From JAEUIG01 sp046349775 (GTDB taxonomy: Bacteria; Planctomycetota; Planctomycetia; Planctomycetales; Planctomycetaceae): a DNA stretch of 64,000 nt. A program made the translations under genes and the position numbers. How positions within the stretch are numbered: the stretch's first letter is position 1; every line of letters begins with the position of its first letter. This document shows positions 36,890 through 44,980 of this stretch, in pieces. The notes beneath the pieces were generated by a model that saw only the letters and a program-made list of their open reading frames with translations, was not told where the DNA came from and did no database searches. Location: positions 1-64,000 of the forward strand of contig JAXMBS010000007.1 of assembly GCA_046349775.1 (NCBI GenBank), given 5' to 3'.

Positions 36890-37123
36890 TTATTCCTCGC
36901 TCCCATCGCCCTCAGATGCCGCCGGGCCGCGGCTCTGCACGCCGTCGGCCGCCCGCAGTCGCCGCCGGATCTGCCGGCGACGCGATTCGCTGCGCCGCCA
37001 CGCCGCCGTCGAGCACAGATCCTCTTTCTTCACGCCGGCCGCGGCCAGCTTCTTCTCGCACGTGGCCAGTTGCGCGTCCGCCCGTTCCAGTTGCCGTTCC
37101 AGCACCTTGCGATTGAGTGCCAT
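36890..37123 (-). CDS. Small charged coiled-coil protein, conserved hypothetical type
   Basis: 77 residues, MALNRKVLERQLERADAQLA followed by CEKKLAAAGVKKEDL and a WRRSESRRRQIRRRLRA segment. It is a basic, almost all-helical protein, likely cytoplasmic. I believe similar short proteins occur in other planctomycetes, but cannot verify this here. The C-terminal 20 residues are low complexity. AAGGA lies about 17 bases before the ATG. Function unknown. Confidence 0.55.
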   Translation of the reverse strand: MALNRKVLERQLERADAQLATCEKKLAAAGVKKEDLCSTAAWRRSESRRRQIRRRLRAADGVQSRGPAASEGDGSEE

Positions 37124-37286
37124 CGTCCGATCAGTTCCTTAATGGTGAAGACTTGCGCTGCGACGGTCGCAGTTCGTTGATCGTGGGGGGCGAATTGTAG
37201 AACGCCGGCATCGGCACGCAAGCCCAGTTCGTTGCGTAAACGGGCAGGGCGCGTCGATCGGCGAGATGGAGCCCGCTTTGACTTTG

Positions 37287-37343
37287 AGGCTCGGCAGGAG
37301 CCTCGCCCTCCCATACGCACGTCTCGGCAGGAACCTCGCCCTT
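37287..37343. repeat. GGCTCGGCAGGAGCCTCGCC repeat, tandem double copy
   Basis: AGGCTCGGCAGGAGCCTCGC at 37287-37306 continues with CCTCCC. A second copy with one change (AGGAACC for AGGAGCC) lies at 37321-37343. The same unit is at 61131-61157 and, inverted, at 42566-42590. Confidence 0.8.
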
Positions 37344-37372
37344 TCGATCGACGACGGCGACTCGTACGCCAA

Positions 37373-37403
37373 CAAAAAACCGGGCCCTTGCGGACCCGGT
37401 GCT
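37373..37403 (-). terminator. Rho-independent terminator of the HTH-repeat gene
   Basis: Read leftwards: ACCGGGTCC, loop GCAA, GGGCCCGGT (9-bp stem with one G-T pair, 37379-37400), then TTTTTT. It sits 30 bp after the stop at 37430. Confidence 0.88.
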
Positions 37404-37429
37404 CATGTTCGTGTTGTCGCAATTCGGTC

Positions 37430-38734
37430 TCAGCCTCCGCCGCCGAAGACTCCCAGCAAGGCGCTCGTGATCGGCGTCGGTTCCTGCCACTGCCACATCG
37501 ACCGCACCAGGTCGAACGACATGATCGTTGCCACCACCATCAGCACCGACGAGGCCACCAGCGCCGCCACGACCCCGCCGCCCCATTCGTGCTCGACCGC
37601 CATCGCCCGACCGGCCACCGGCGCGGCGAATTCCTGGCTGGCGCCCGACTCCTCGAACAGCCCCTCGTCGGCGTCGAAGATGTCCAGGTCTTCCAGTTCG
37701 TCGTCTTCGCCCAGGATGTCGGCCGAAACCTCCAGCTCTTCTTCGCTCGCACCGGTGTCGTCCGAATCCACGTCGAACACCGCGTCGTCCAGCGACTGCT
37801 GACCCGAATCCTGCAAGTCGATCACACCGGTGTCGTCGTTGCCTTTGGACTTCATCTTCAGATCGAAGGCGGAGTCGTCCTGCACCGCGGGGATTTCGAA
37901 CTTCGTTTCGTCGACCCCTTCCATCGCCGGCATCGCGTCCATCATCGGGACCGTGCCGCCGAATTCCGCACTGTCTTCCAGAGAAATGCCGCTGTCGCCG
38001 ATGCCTTCGAGCGAAATGCCGCTGTCGCTGCCGATGTCCAGCGTGATGCCTTCGTCCGCTTCCAGGGAGATGCCGCTGTCCGCCGCCAGCGTCAGCGAGC
38101 TACCGGAGTCCAGCGCCAGTCCCGAATCGTCCGAGAGCACCGACGCCTGCTCGCTGTCGTCAGGCAAGAGGTCCAGCGCCACCGTTGAATCCTGGCCGCC
38201 GATTAACGCTACGTCGCTGTCGCTGGAGTCTTCGCCGGCCGCCGCCGGGTCGATCAGTTGCACGTCGCTGTCGCTGCCGTCGCTGCTGTCGCTGGGGGGC
38301 TCGGGGATCAGCTTGACGTCGCTGTCGCTCGACGACGGATCCCGTCCCGACGCCAGCGTGATGTCGCTGTCGGAATCGGTGCCCACCAGTTTGACGTCAC
38401 TGTCGCTGGCGGCGCCCGCATCCCCTTTGCGGATGACGGTTGGCTCATCTCCCACGTCCTTCCCGCCCCCGAGGACCGTCGAGGAACCCTCGGAGAGTTC
38501 GTCACCGATGACCATCGGTCCGGAGTCGCCGAACATCGGCACTTCCGGATTGGAATCCGACTGCCGCGTGCGGGCGAACTCTTCAATGTCCTCCAGCCGG
38601 AATTTCCAAGTCCCGCGGTCGGCGAACCCGCGGATATCGCCGCTCTCCCGCAATCGAATGAGCTGGTCGCGCGTGATTTTGAGCTGCGCAGCCGCTTCTT
38701 CCAGACTGAGGTACTTCTTCGGCGTAGACGACAT
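37430..38734 (-). CDS. Membrane-anchored helix-turn-helix protein with acidic SDSDV repeats
   Basis: 434 residues. The N-terminal 55 residues form an excisionase/MerR-type HTH (YLSLEEAAAQLKITRDQLIR, then LRESGDIRGFADRGTWKF). Next comes a roughly 320-residue, extremely acidic region with two repeat types: SDSDVKLV / SDSDITLA / SDSDVKLI / SDSDVQLI / SDSDVALI (five copies, about residues 110-185) and DSGISLE (three to four copies, about residues 230-265). A hydrophobic helix (GVVAALVASSVLMVVATIMS) near residue 390 and a short Gly-rich end follow. The layout suggests a DNA-binding head joined by a flexible acidic linker to the membrane. The HTH could instead be a degenerate fold. It has its own terminator. 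Role unknown. Confidence 0.8.
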   Translation of the reverse strand: MSSTPKKYLSLEEAAAQLKITRDQLIRLRESGDIRGFADRGTWKFRLEDIEEFARTRQSDSNPEVPMFGDSGPMVIGDELSEGSSTVLGGGKDVGDEPTVIRKGDAGAASDSDVKLVGTDSDSDITLASGRDPSSSDSDVKLIPEPPSDSSDGSDSDVQLIDPAAAGEDSSDSDVALIGGQDSTVALDLLPDDSEQASVLSDDSGLALDSGSSLTLAADSGISLEADEGITLDIGSDSGISLEGIGDSGISLEDSAEFGGTVPMMDAMPAMEGVDETKFEIPAVQDDSAFDLKMKSKGNDDTGVIDLQDSGQQSLDDAVFDVDSDDTGASEEELEVSADILGEDDELEDLDIFDADEGLFEESGASQEFAAPVAGRAMAVEHEWGGGVVAALVASSVLMVVATIMSFDLVRSMWQWQEPTPITSALLGVFGGGG

Positions 38735-39246
38735 CGCGCGACTCCAACAGGCAATTCGGGGTGATTCCGGGTCCAGGGACGTTCGGGCCGTACCCTTCCG
38801 TTAATCGCTAACCATTCCGTCTCCAGCCGAACCGTCGCGTACCGACTTCTCGACAATCGACCCGGCCGGGGGCCTCGCCGCACGGAACGTCCGCAAGTTC
38901 AACCCTTGCCTAACTTACGTATTGTGCAGGGTTAGGAAACCTGGGGAAGAAATGACCGCAGTTTCGGCGGTCGGCGACAGGCCAACCCCAATTCTAAGCC
39001 TGACCGGACGCAAAGCAAGTAGTTTCTGGCGTTGACTTTTGGACGGATGAGCGTCCCGAGGACGCCGCCATTTTGCAGCTCAGAGGCGGGGCTCGCACAC
39101 CGCAAAGCCGGCGTGACCCGAAAATTCTGCCTAATCGTTAAAGTCGGCCGCTCCCGGATGCCGATCACAGAATTGGCGACCGTGTCCTCATGGCCCCCCT
39201 CCGTTTTGGCCTCAGGTCGCCGCTGTTCCCCCCTCCGGAGCAAATC
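38735..39246. other. Intergenic region between divergent genes
   Basis: About 510 bp without a convincing gene, holding the promoters of the divergent HTH-repeat gene (minus) and the lipoprotein gene (plus). CCTAAC and GTTAGG flank an AT-richer 20 bp near 38910-38935. A TTGACT hexamer is at about 39032 without a matching -10. The end of the gap is the strong GGAG site of the lipoprotein gene. Confidence 0.4.
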
Positions 39247-39753
39247 ATGCGTTTTTCCGCCACCATTCTGATCGTGGCATGCTGCGCTACGTCGCTCGTC
39301 GGATGCCACGGCGGGCACCGGCGAGATTCCTGCCTGTTCGGCCGCCACCACCACCGCCACCGCGATGCGTGCGTTGATCAGCACGAGTGGGACGACGACG
39401 ACGACGGCGACTATCACCACGGCGGCTGTGATTGCTGCGGTGGCGGCGGTCACATGCCGGATTACGGCATGCCGATGCAGTCGATGGATTCCGGTTGCGG
39501 ATGCGGCGGGTCGATGCCCTCGTATGGCGGGATGCCGATGAGCTTCCCGCAGCAGAGCAGTTGCGGTTGCAGCGGCGGCGGGATGAGCATGCCGTCGTAT
39601 CCCACATTCGACCAGCCGGTCATGATGGGTTCGCCGACCCCCACGCCGGCCAACCAGACTCCGCCACCGGCCCCCGGGGCGGAATCCTACTACTCGCCGA
39701 AGGGGTTGACCCCCATGCCGGATCAGGCGTCGGTCGCACAGCCGGCGTTCTGA
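39247..39753 (+). CDS. His/Cys-rich lipoprotein
   Basis: 168 residues starting MRFSATILIVACCATSLVGC; the lipobox is LVGC, so the mature protein should begin at Cys20 and be lipid-anchored. GGAG lies 6 bases before the ATG. The mature part is rich in potential metal ligands: HHHRHRDACVDQH, an Asp run, DYHHGGCDCCGGGGH, CGCGGS and CGCSGGG. A Pro/Met-rich end (PTPTPANQTPPPAPGA) follows. No known domain is recognised. Metal binding or storage at the cell surface is a guess from composition only. It stands alone between an intergenic region and the D-aminoacylase gene. Confidence 0.7.
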   Translation: MRFSATILIVACCATSLVGCHGGHRRDSCLFGRHHHRHRDACVDQHEWDDDDDGDYHHGGCDCCGGGGHMPDYGMPMQSMDSGCGCGGSMPSYGGMPMSFPQQSSCGCSGGGMSMPSYPTFDQPVMMGSPTPTPANQTPPPAPGAESYYSPKGLTPMPDQASVAQPAF

Positions 39754-39777
39754 AGAAACGGCAGCCAGCATATTCGA

Positions 39778-39834
39778 ACAGCCCGGTTGGCCAACTCGTC
39801 ATCGGCACTCGATGACGGATTGACCAGCCGGGCT
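39778..39834. repeat. Long-loop inverted repeat, GCAGCC family
   Basis: CAGCCCGGTTGG (from 39780) pairs with CCAGCCGGGCTG (to 39834), with one G-T pair. It lies 25 bp after the lipoprotein stop and could act in transcript stability or termination. Confidence 0.55.
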
Positions 39835-39999
39835 GCTGACTGCGCGCACCGCGATCCTGCGGTGAGCCACGCCGGCGGTTCAGCTTGTTGGAGTTCCGCC
39901 TTCAGACGGCCGCGACGCAACCTGAGTCGCCCGCTCAGTGACTTTGCCAGCCAGCCGCCAGAGCCGATACACTCGCCGCCGCCCTCACGGCGACGACGC

Positions 40000-41583
40000 A
40001 TGCAAATTCGGCCCGCTGTTCTCATCGCATTCCTGTCCTGGGCCTGGCTCAGCGCCGCGATTCGCGCCGCCGAGCCTGTTGCCGCCGATGTCGTCCTGGC
40101 CAACGGGCTGATTCTCAACGGGGGCGGCGGACCTGCCGTCGCCGGTTCCGTCGCGATCAAGGGGGACACGATCGTTGCCGTCGGGCAGTTCGAGACGAGC
40201 GGCACGCCGTACCGGATCGACTGCACGGGCCTCGTGATCGCGCCCGGGTTCATCGACCTGCACAACCATAGCGACGAACAGATCGTTGATCCCAAGTATC
40301 GGCTCAACGCGAACTTCCTCACGCAGGGCTGCACGACGGTCGTCACCGGCAACTGCGGCTTCGGCCCGGTGGACGTCGCCGACTACTACGCCAAGATCGA
40401 TCAGCTTGGCGCCGGAACCAATATCGCGCATCTGTTGGCGCACGGTTCACTGCGTGGGAAGGTGGTTGGCGTCGACGACCGCAGGGCGACGGCGGACGAA
40501 CTCGCCGAAATGCGCCGGCTCGCCGGCGTCGCCATGCAGGACGGCGCCTGGGGAATGTCCTCCGGGCTGATCTACGTCCCTGGCGCGTACGCCGACACGG
40601 ACGAGCTGGTCGCGATCTCTGAGGTCATCGCCGAGCATGGCGGCATCTACGCCAGCCACGTCCGCGACGAGGGGCTGCAACTCCTGATCTCGGTCAATGA
40701 ATTGCTGGAAATCGGCCGTCGCGCAAAGCTGCCGGTGCACCTGTCGCACTTCAAGGCCTCCGGTCGCGACGCCTGGGGACTCGCCCGCCAGGCCGTCGCA
40801 GTGATCGAACAGGCCCGCGCCTCCGGCCAGGTCGTCACGGCCGATCAATACCCCTACGTCGCCTCGAGCACGTCGCTCGAAGCCACGTTGCTCCCGGCCT
40901 GGGCCCGTGCGGGAGGCCGGGAGAAACTGCTCGAGCGCCTGGCCGACGCCGAGTTCGGACCCCGCATCCGTACCGAAATCACCGACGCCCTCGCCCGCAA
41001 AGAGGACGGTCGCGCCATCCGGATCGCCCGTTACGCTCCTCGTCCGGACTACATCGGCCGCGACCTCGTCCAATTGGCCGAAGCCGAGAGCCTCTCAACA
41101 CTCGATCTCGTCCTCGAGATCATCAACGGGGGCGGTGCGGCCGTCGTCCACTTCAGCATGGACGAAGGCGAGGTTCGCGAACTGATGCAGCTCCCGTGGG
41201 TCGCGACCGCGTCCGATGGCCGCGCCGAACTTCCCAGCGCCGACAAACCGCATCCACGGACGTACGGCACGTTTCCACGGAAAATCGGTTTCTACTCCAT
41301 TCACGAACACGTCCTCCCGCTGGAGCAGGCGGTCCGCAGCGCCACGGGGCTGGCGGCCGACATCATCGGCCTTCGTGATCGTGGCTATCTTCGCACCGGT
41401 CAGGCGGCGGATATCGTGGTGTTCCACCCTGAGACATTTCGCGACACCGCGACATTCGACGATCCGCACCAGTACGCCGCCGGCGTCGAGTACCTGTTTG
41501 TCAATGGCACGCTGGCAATGGCCCGCGGTCACGTCACGGGCGCACTGGCGGGCAAGCCGCTGCGCAAGCCGAAGAAGGGTTGA
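40000..41583 (+). CDS. N-acyl-D-amino-acid deacylase (D-aminoacylase)
   Basis: A 527-residue amidohydrolase that would hydrolyse N-acyl-D-amino acids (or a related amide). The N-terminus is a signal peptide (IAFLSWAWLSAAIRAAEP), so it is probably exported. The metal site is marked by DLHNHSD (His88, His90), the metal-bridging Cys of D-aminoacylases by GNCGFG (Cys119), and the further ligands by YASHVRDEG and VHLSHFKASG. The C-terminal TGLAADIIGLRDRGYLRTGQ with AADIVVFHP is the usual amidohydrolase ending. The ATG at 40000 is used because upstream codons lack a signal. Close orthologues in planctomycetes are usually labelled amidohydrolase or D-aminoacylase; the natural substrate is unknown. 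Confidence 0.88.
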   Translation: MQIRPAVLIAFLSWAWLSAAIRAAEPVAADVVLANGLILNGGGGPAVAGSVAIKGDTIVAVGQFETSGTPYRIDCTGLVIAPGFIDLHNHSDEQIVDPKYRLNANFLTQGCTTVVTGNCGFGPVDVADYYAKIDQLGAGTNIAHLLAHGSLRGKVVGVDDRRATADELAEMRRLAGVAMQDGAWGMSSGLIYVPGAYADTDELVAISEVIAEHGGIYASHVRDEGLQLLISVNELLEIGRRAKLPVHLSHFKASGRDAWGLARQAVAVIEQARASGQVVTADQYPYVASSTSLEATLLPAWARAGGREKLLERLADAEFGPRIRTEITDALARKEDGRAIRIARYAPRPDYIGRDLVQLAEAESLSTLDLVLEIINGGGAAVVHFSMDEGEVRELMQLPWVATASDGRAELPSADKPHPRTYGTFPRKIGFYSIHEHVLPLEQAVRSATGLAADIIGLRDRGYLRTGQAADIVVFHPETFRDTATFDDPHQYAAGVEYLFVNGTLAMARGHVTGALAGKPLRKPKKG

Positions 41584-41601
41584 TGGTTGGACGGAGGGTT
41601 G

Positions 41602-42597
41602 ATGGTTGATGGTTTGTTGAACGGGAAACACGACGTCGTTGATGCGTGGCGCGGCCTTCACGAAAGGAAGGGCGTGGCTGCGCCGTTCAGCCGCGATCCG
41701 CACGGGAGCACGGGCCGCCGACCGCGGCTCCTCGTCAGCGTGCGCAACGCCGACGAGGCGATCGCCGCACTGGCCGGCGGCGCCGACATCATCGACGTGA
41801 AGGAACCGCGGCGCGGTCCGCTCGGCATGGCTGATGCAAACATCGTCGCTGACATCGTCGCATGTGCTGGCGACCGGGCACCGGTCAGCGCCGCTTTGGG
41901 AGAAGTCCGGGACTGGGTCACGCCAAGCGGTGATCTGGGTGCCGCTGGCGCTGGTAATGCACATCCCGTAACAGGTGCCACTGGCTCTGCCAGTGCCGTT
42001 CCCCCAACATCCGCGACCGGCTTCGCCAGTGCGATTCCCGTGCTGCCTTCGCATCTCGCGCTTGCCAAACTCGGTCTTGCCGGCTGCGCTCGCCATGCCG
42101 ACTGGGTCACCGACTGGCTCGCCGTTCGAACCGCCTTTGAACACGCCGCCGGCCGTCCCCTTTCATGGGTCGCCGTCGCTTATGGGGATGCGCAAATCGC
42201 CGATGCGCCTCCTGTGAACGACGTCATCTTCGCCGCTGCGAGGACGGGGTGTCGCGGTGTCCTGATCGACACGTATAACAAGTCCGGCGGTTCGATCCTC
42301 GAACTCTTTGCGGCACGTGACCTGCGCGCGTTCGCCGCACTGGCCCGCGCTGGCGACCTGTTCTTGGCGATCGCCGGCAGGCTGCACCCCACCGATCTTC
42401 GCCGCCGCAGTCTGCGAGTCGCGGACATCATTGGCGTTCGGTCCGCCGCCTGTACCCACGGCGACCGCCTGCAACCGATTGCCGCGGCCCAAGTTGCCCG
42501 ACTCCAGCGGGAACTGCGGGTCCACGCGCGCCGCCGCACTCGGCACCAGAAGCGGCTTCAACGCCGGGAGGGCGAGGCTCCTGCCGAGCCGGTGTGA
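41602..42597 (+). CDS. (5-formylfuran-3-yl)methyl phosphate synthase-like (MfnB/DUF556)
   Basis: MfnB makes the furan precursor of methanofuran from two glyceraldehyde-3-phosphate molecules. The protein matches DUF556 in RLLVSVRNADEAIAALAGGA, DIIDVKEPRRGPLG (catalytic Lys in VKEP), LAKLGLAGC, FAAARTGCRGVLIDTYNKSG and AGRLHPTDLRRRSL...DIIGVRSAACTHGDR. The TIM-barrel starts near RPRLLV, so the first 30 codons are uncertain; the ATG at 41602 is one of several choices in a TTGATGG-rich tract. A roughly 35-residue insertion (GNAHPVTGATGSASAVPPTS and onward) is made of palindromic repeats, and the C-terminus REGEAPAEPV is also repeat-derived. It starts 18 bp after the D-aminoacylase stop. It implies methanofuran-like C1 metabolism, known in several planctomycetes. 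Confidence 0.85.
   Translation: MVDGLLNGKHDVVDAWRGLHERKGVAAPFSRDPHGSTGRRPRLLVSVRNADEAIAALAGGADIIDVKEPRRGPLGMADANIVADIVACAGDRAPVSAALGEVRDWVTPSGDLGAAGAGNAHPVTGATGSASAVPPTSATGFASAIPVLPSHLALAKLGLAGCARHADWVTDWLAVRTAFEHAAGRPLSWVAVAYGDAQIADAPPVNDVIFAAARTGCRGVLIDTYNKSGGSILELFAARDLRAFAALARAGDLFLAIAGRLHPTDLRRRSLRVADIIGVRSAACTHGDRLQPIAAAQVARLQRELRVHARRRTRHQKRLQRREGEAPAEPV
41979..42030. repeat. CACTGGC palindrome copy 2 and ACCGGCTTCGCCAGT variant (inside coding sequence)
   Basis: CACTGGC-TCT-GCCAGTG at 41979-41995 is followed by a mutated copy ACCGGC-TTC-GCCAGT at 42016-42030. They encode the TGSASA and TGFASA residues inside the MfnB-like protein. Confidence 0.75.
42566..42590. repeat. GGCGAGGCTCCTGCCGAGCC repeat, inverted copy
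   Basis: This is the reverse complement of the units at 37287 and 61131. It supplies the terminal residues GEAPAEP of the MfnB-like protein. Confidence 0.8.
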
Positions 42598-42788
42598 TCG
42601 GAAGGCCCGTTATTCATCGCAGCTCCGCAGCAGCGTCGCACCACTGCTGTGGACAATTCGAGGAAGGCCAAACACGTTCAAAACAGGACAGAAAAATGAT
42701 GGGGCAGAAAAATCGTCGCATTGACTTTGGCGATTTTTCTGTCCTCAATTCTTCTGTCCATTCTTTGCGAATCGAGGGAAATCGGAGC

Positions 42789-42855
42789 GGTCACCGGCTT
42801 CGCCAATTCGCTTCCGATAGGACCATCGATGTGGGTCGCACTGGCAGAGCCAGTG
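42789..42855. repeat. CACTGGC palindrome copy 3 with degenerate neighbour
   Basis: CACTGGC-AGA-GCCAGTG is exact at 42839-42855. A worn CACCGGC-TTC-GCCAATT copy is at about 42792-42808. The gap 42598-42891 holds nothing else recognisable except a repeated tract (AAAATGATGGGGCAGAAAAA and CGATTTTTCTGTCC) near 42690-42750. Confidence 0.7.
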
Positions 42856-42891
42856 GCACCCAATCGCTTGGCCCTTGACCCTCAGCCCTGG

Positions 42892-43218
42892 TCACCGCAG
42901 CACGAAACTCAGCATGGCGCCCAGCAGCGCCAGCGCCACGCCGGCGACCAGCATATACAGGCGTTGCTGCAGCCGCTCGATCGCTGTCTGGTCCGCGCGG
43001 CGATCGCGGTGCGCGACGCGCTGCCGCTCTTCGAGGATCGCCACCTGCTGCACCAGGCCCGGCTTGCCGTTGCCGCGGACCGTTTCAGTGAGTTGCTCGA
43101 TCTCGACCCGCAGAGGGCGTAACTCATCGGCCGCAAATTGAGCGAACTCCGCCCGCATTGCGGAGACGAGCAAGTCCAGCTGCTGCGGTTCGGGCATCCC
43201 TGGCGACGGCGGCGCCAT
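42892..43218 (-). CDS. Small tail-anchored coiled-coil protein
   Basis: 108 residues: a Pro-rich start, a helical charged region (about residues 15-85; LRPLRVEIEQLTETVRGNG, QVAILEERQRVAHRDRRADQ) and a C-terminal membrane helix (LYMLVAGVALALLGAMLSFV). This is a tail-anchored topology, most of the protein being cytoplasmic. No family is recognised with confidence. It follows the RDD-domain kinase gene on the same strand (about 100 bp) and might share its transcript. Confidence 0.65.
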   Translation of the reverse strand: MAPPSPGMPEPQQLDLLVSAMRAEFAQFAADELRPLRVEIEQLTETVRGNGKPGLVQQVAILEERQRVAHRDRRADQTAIERLQQRLYMLVAGVALALLGAMLSFVLR

Positions 43219-43319
43219 CCGGCTTCCTCATGAAACCTGTTTGACGACATTGACCGTGTGCTCGCCCGATCGCTCACGGTTGCGCGACCACCGTCCTCCG
43301 CGTCATTTCGACTCGTCGG

Positions 43320-44938
43320 TCAGTGGACCATGGACAATGGACCAGGGACATCTGATCGCGCATGGCCTGGCGCCGCATCAGTCCCAAGGACCACCTGCGT
43401 TCCCGCCACAAGGTCGTGCAGCGTCCGCCGATCCCGGCGAAACAGCCCGCAGAGGGCGTCGGCAGCGACGGTTGCCAGTGTCGCGACACCCGCCAGCCTG
43501 GCCAACAGAGGCCACCCGGCGGCGTCACAGAACGTGTGCAGCGCAAATGCCAGATCGGCAACATGGCGAGGAGGCTGCGGAGAGCCAGCCGACCCGCTTT
43601 CGGAGGCAGGCCGTGGACGTCCACAATTCGAATTTGCAGAAGTTCCTTGCCGGGCGACATCCGCCACAGCGACTGGAGGTACATCACGACCGCCGGCGCC
43701 GCGAATCCACTCAAGGACGCCGCAACCGCCAGCGCGGGATGCTGTGCCAGGTACGCACCGACGGCGCCGCCGGCGAACAGTCCAATGATGAACCGCTGCA
43801 TCGCCGAGACCAGCGTGACGTCGACGATCCAGGCGATCGTCCGCACCAGCCTTCCGGCCTGAGGTCGCGAGATCGGCCGCAGTGCGTGCAGTTCATCAAG
43901 CAGCAGATCGTACGTCCAGAAGCGGTCGCTCGGCTCTTTCGCCAGCAACCGTTCCAGCAGTGCGCGCCAGTCTTCCGGCACGTGCTCCGGCCAGCGCTCG
44001 GGATACTCCACTCGCCCCGAACAGTGAGCGCGAATCCGCGCATTCGCATGGTCGCCCACGAATGTGTACGGCAACCGGCCGAACGTCATCTCGAACAGCA
44101 TCACTCCCAGGGCGTACATGTCGCTGCGGATGTCGGTCGGTTGACCGCGGCATGCCTCCGGCGACAGGTAATTGGGGGTTCCCGCGATGCGGTCGTGATT
44201 CTGGGTCAGTTGCGACAGCCGCTGCGCCAATCCGAAGTCGGACAACTTGACCGTCATACCGTCCGACAGCAGGATGTTGCCCGGCTTGATGTCGCCGTGC
44301 ACGATGTCAAACAGCGCCGCGGACTGCAGCGCCGCCACGGTCTGCAGGGCAATTTCGATGATTTCCGCAAAGGGCAGGGGGCCTTCGCGCAAGCGGTCGG
44401 CCAGTGTCAAACCGTGCACCAGTTCCATCGCCAGAAACGGCTGCTGCTCGCTCCGCGACACGTAGTAAATGTGCACGACGTTGGGATGATTGACGCGTGC
44501 CTGGGCGCGGGCTTCCTGGAGCAGTCGCGCGACCCGATGCCCCTCGTCATCCGCCTGCGGGTCGTCGATGACCTTGAGCGCGACGTACCGCTGCAGCGAT
44601 TCGTCCATCGCGCGGTACACCGCCCCCATGCCGCCGAGGCCGATCCGGCTCATGATCCGGAAGTGTCCCAGGCGTTGACCGATCAAGGCGTCCGGCGCCA
44701 GGGGGTCGCGCTTGCGAATCGGCGACTCCGTTATCGCGCCCGGACGCACCACGGCGCGGGGGGCGTCGACGGCCGGCGGATCCTCGTGCAGCACGATGCC
44801 ACCGCATAGATTGCATTCGCCGGTGACCAGGTCGACGCGGGCGCGCCCTTCCTCGCACGAGCAAGGGGTGCTGAAGTCGATGATTTCCGTGCGATCGGCT
44901 GGCATTTGTGCCAGCATACGACCAAGATTTGAGGCCAT
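43320..44938 (-). CDS. Hanks-type Ser/Thr kinase with C-terminal RDD membrane domain (frameshift)
   Basis: The N-terminus has a four-Cys ribbon (PCSCEEG ... CNLCGG). The kinase domain shows RIGLGGMGAVYRA, VALKVI, DIVHGDIKPGNILL (HGD in place of HRD), LSDFGLAQ and GTPNYLSPEA. After about residue 365 two or three membrane helices (VTLVSAMQRFIIGLFAGGAV; ALAVAASLSGFAAPAVVMYL) begin an RDD domain (RMSPGKELLQIRIVD). The frame open to 43274 loses similarity after LPIWHL near 43560. In the neighbouring frame the RDD ending FALHTFCDAAGW...LFRRDRRTLHDLVAGTQVVL continues to a stop at 43320, so a one-base error near 43555 is likely. Its role is membrane-linked signalling; the substrate is unknown. Confidence 0.88.
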
Positions 44939-44980
44939 CCGGCCACGCGCCGGCCGCCATTCCGGTCCTGTCGACCCCGG

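Noticed and set aside
37430..38734. SDSDV-repeat protein considered as a cell-surface Ser-Asp repeat adhesin
   Set aside because: It has no signal peptide, begins with an HTH domain and has a C-terminal membrane helix, so the acidic repeats are more likely cytoplasmic.
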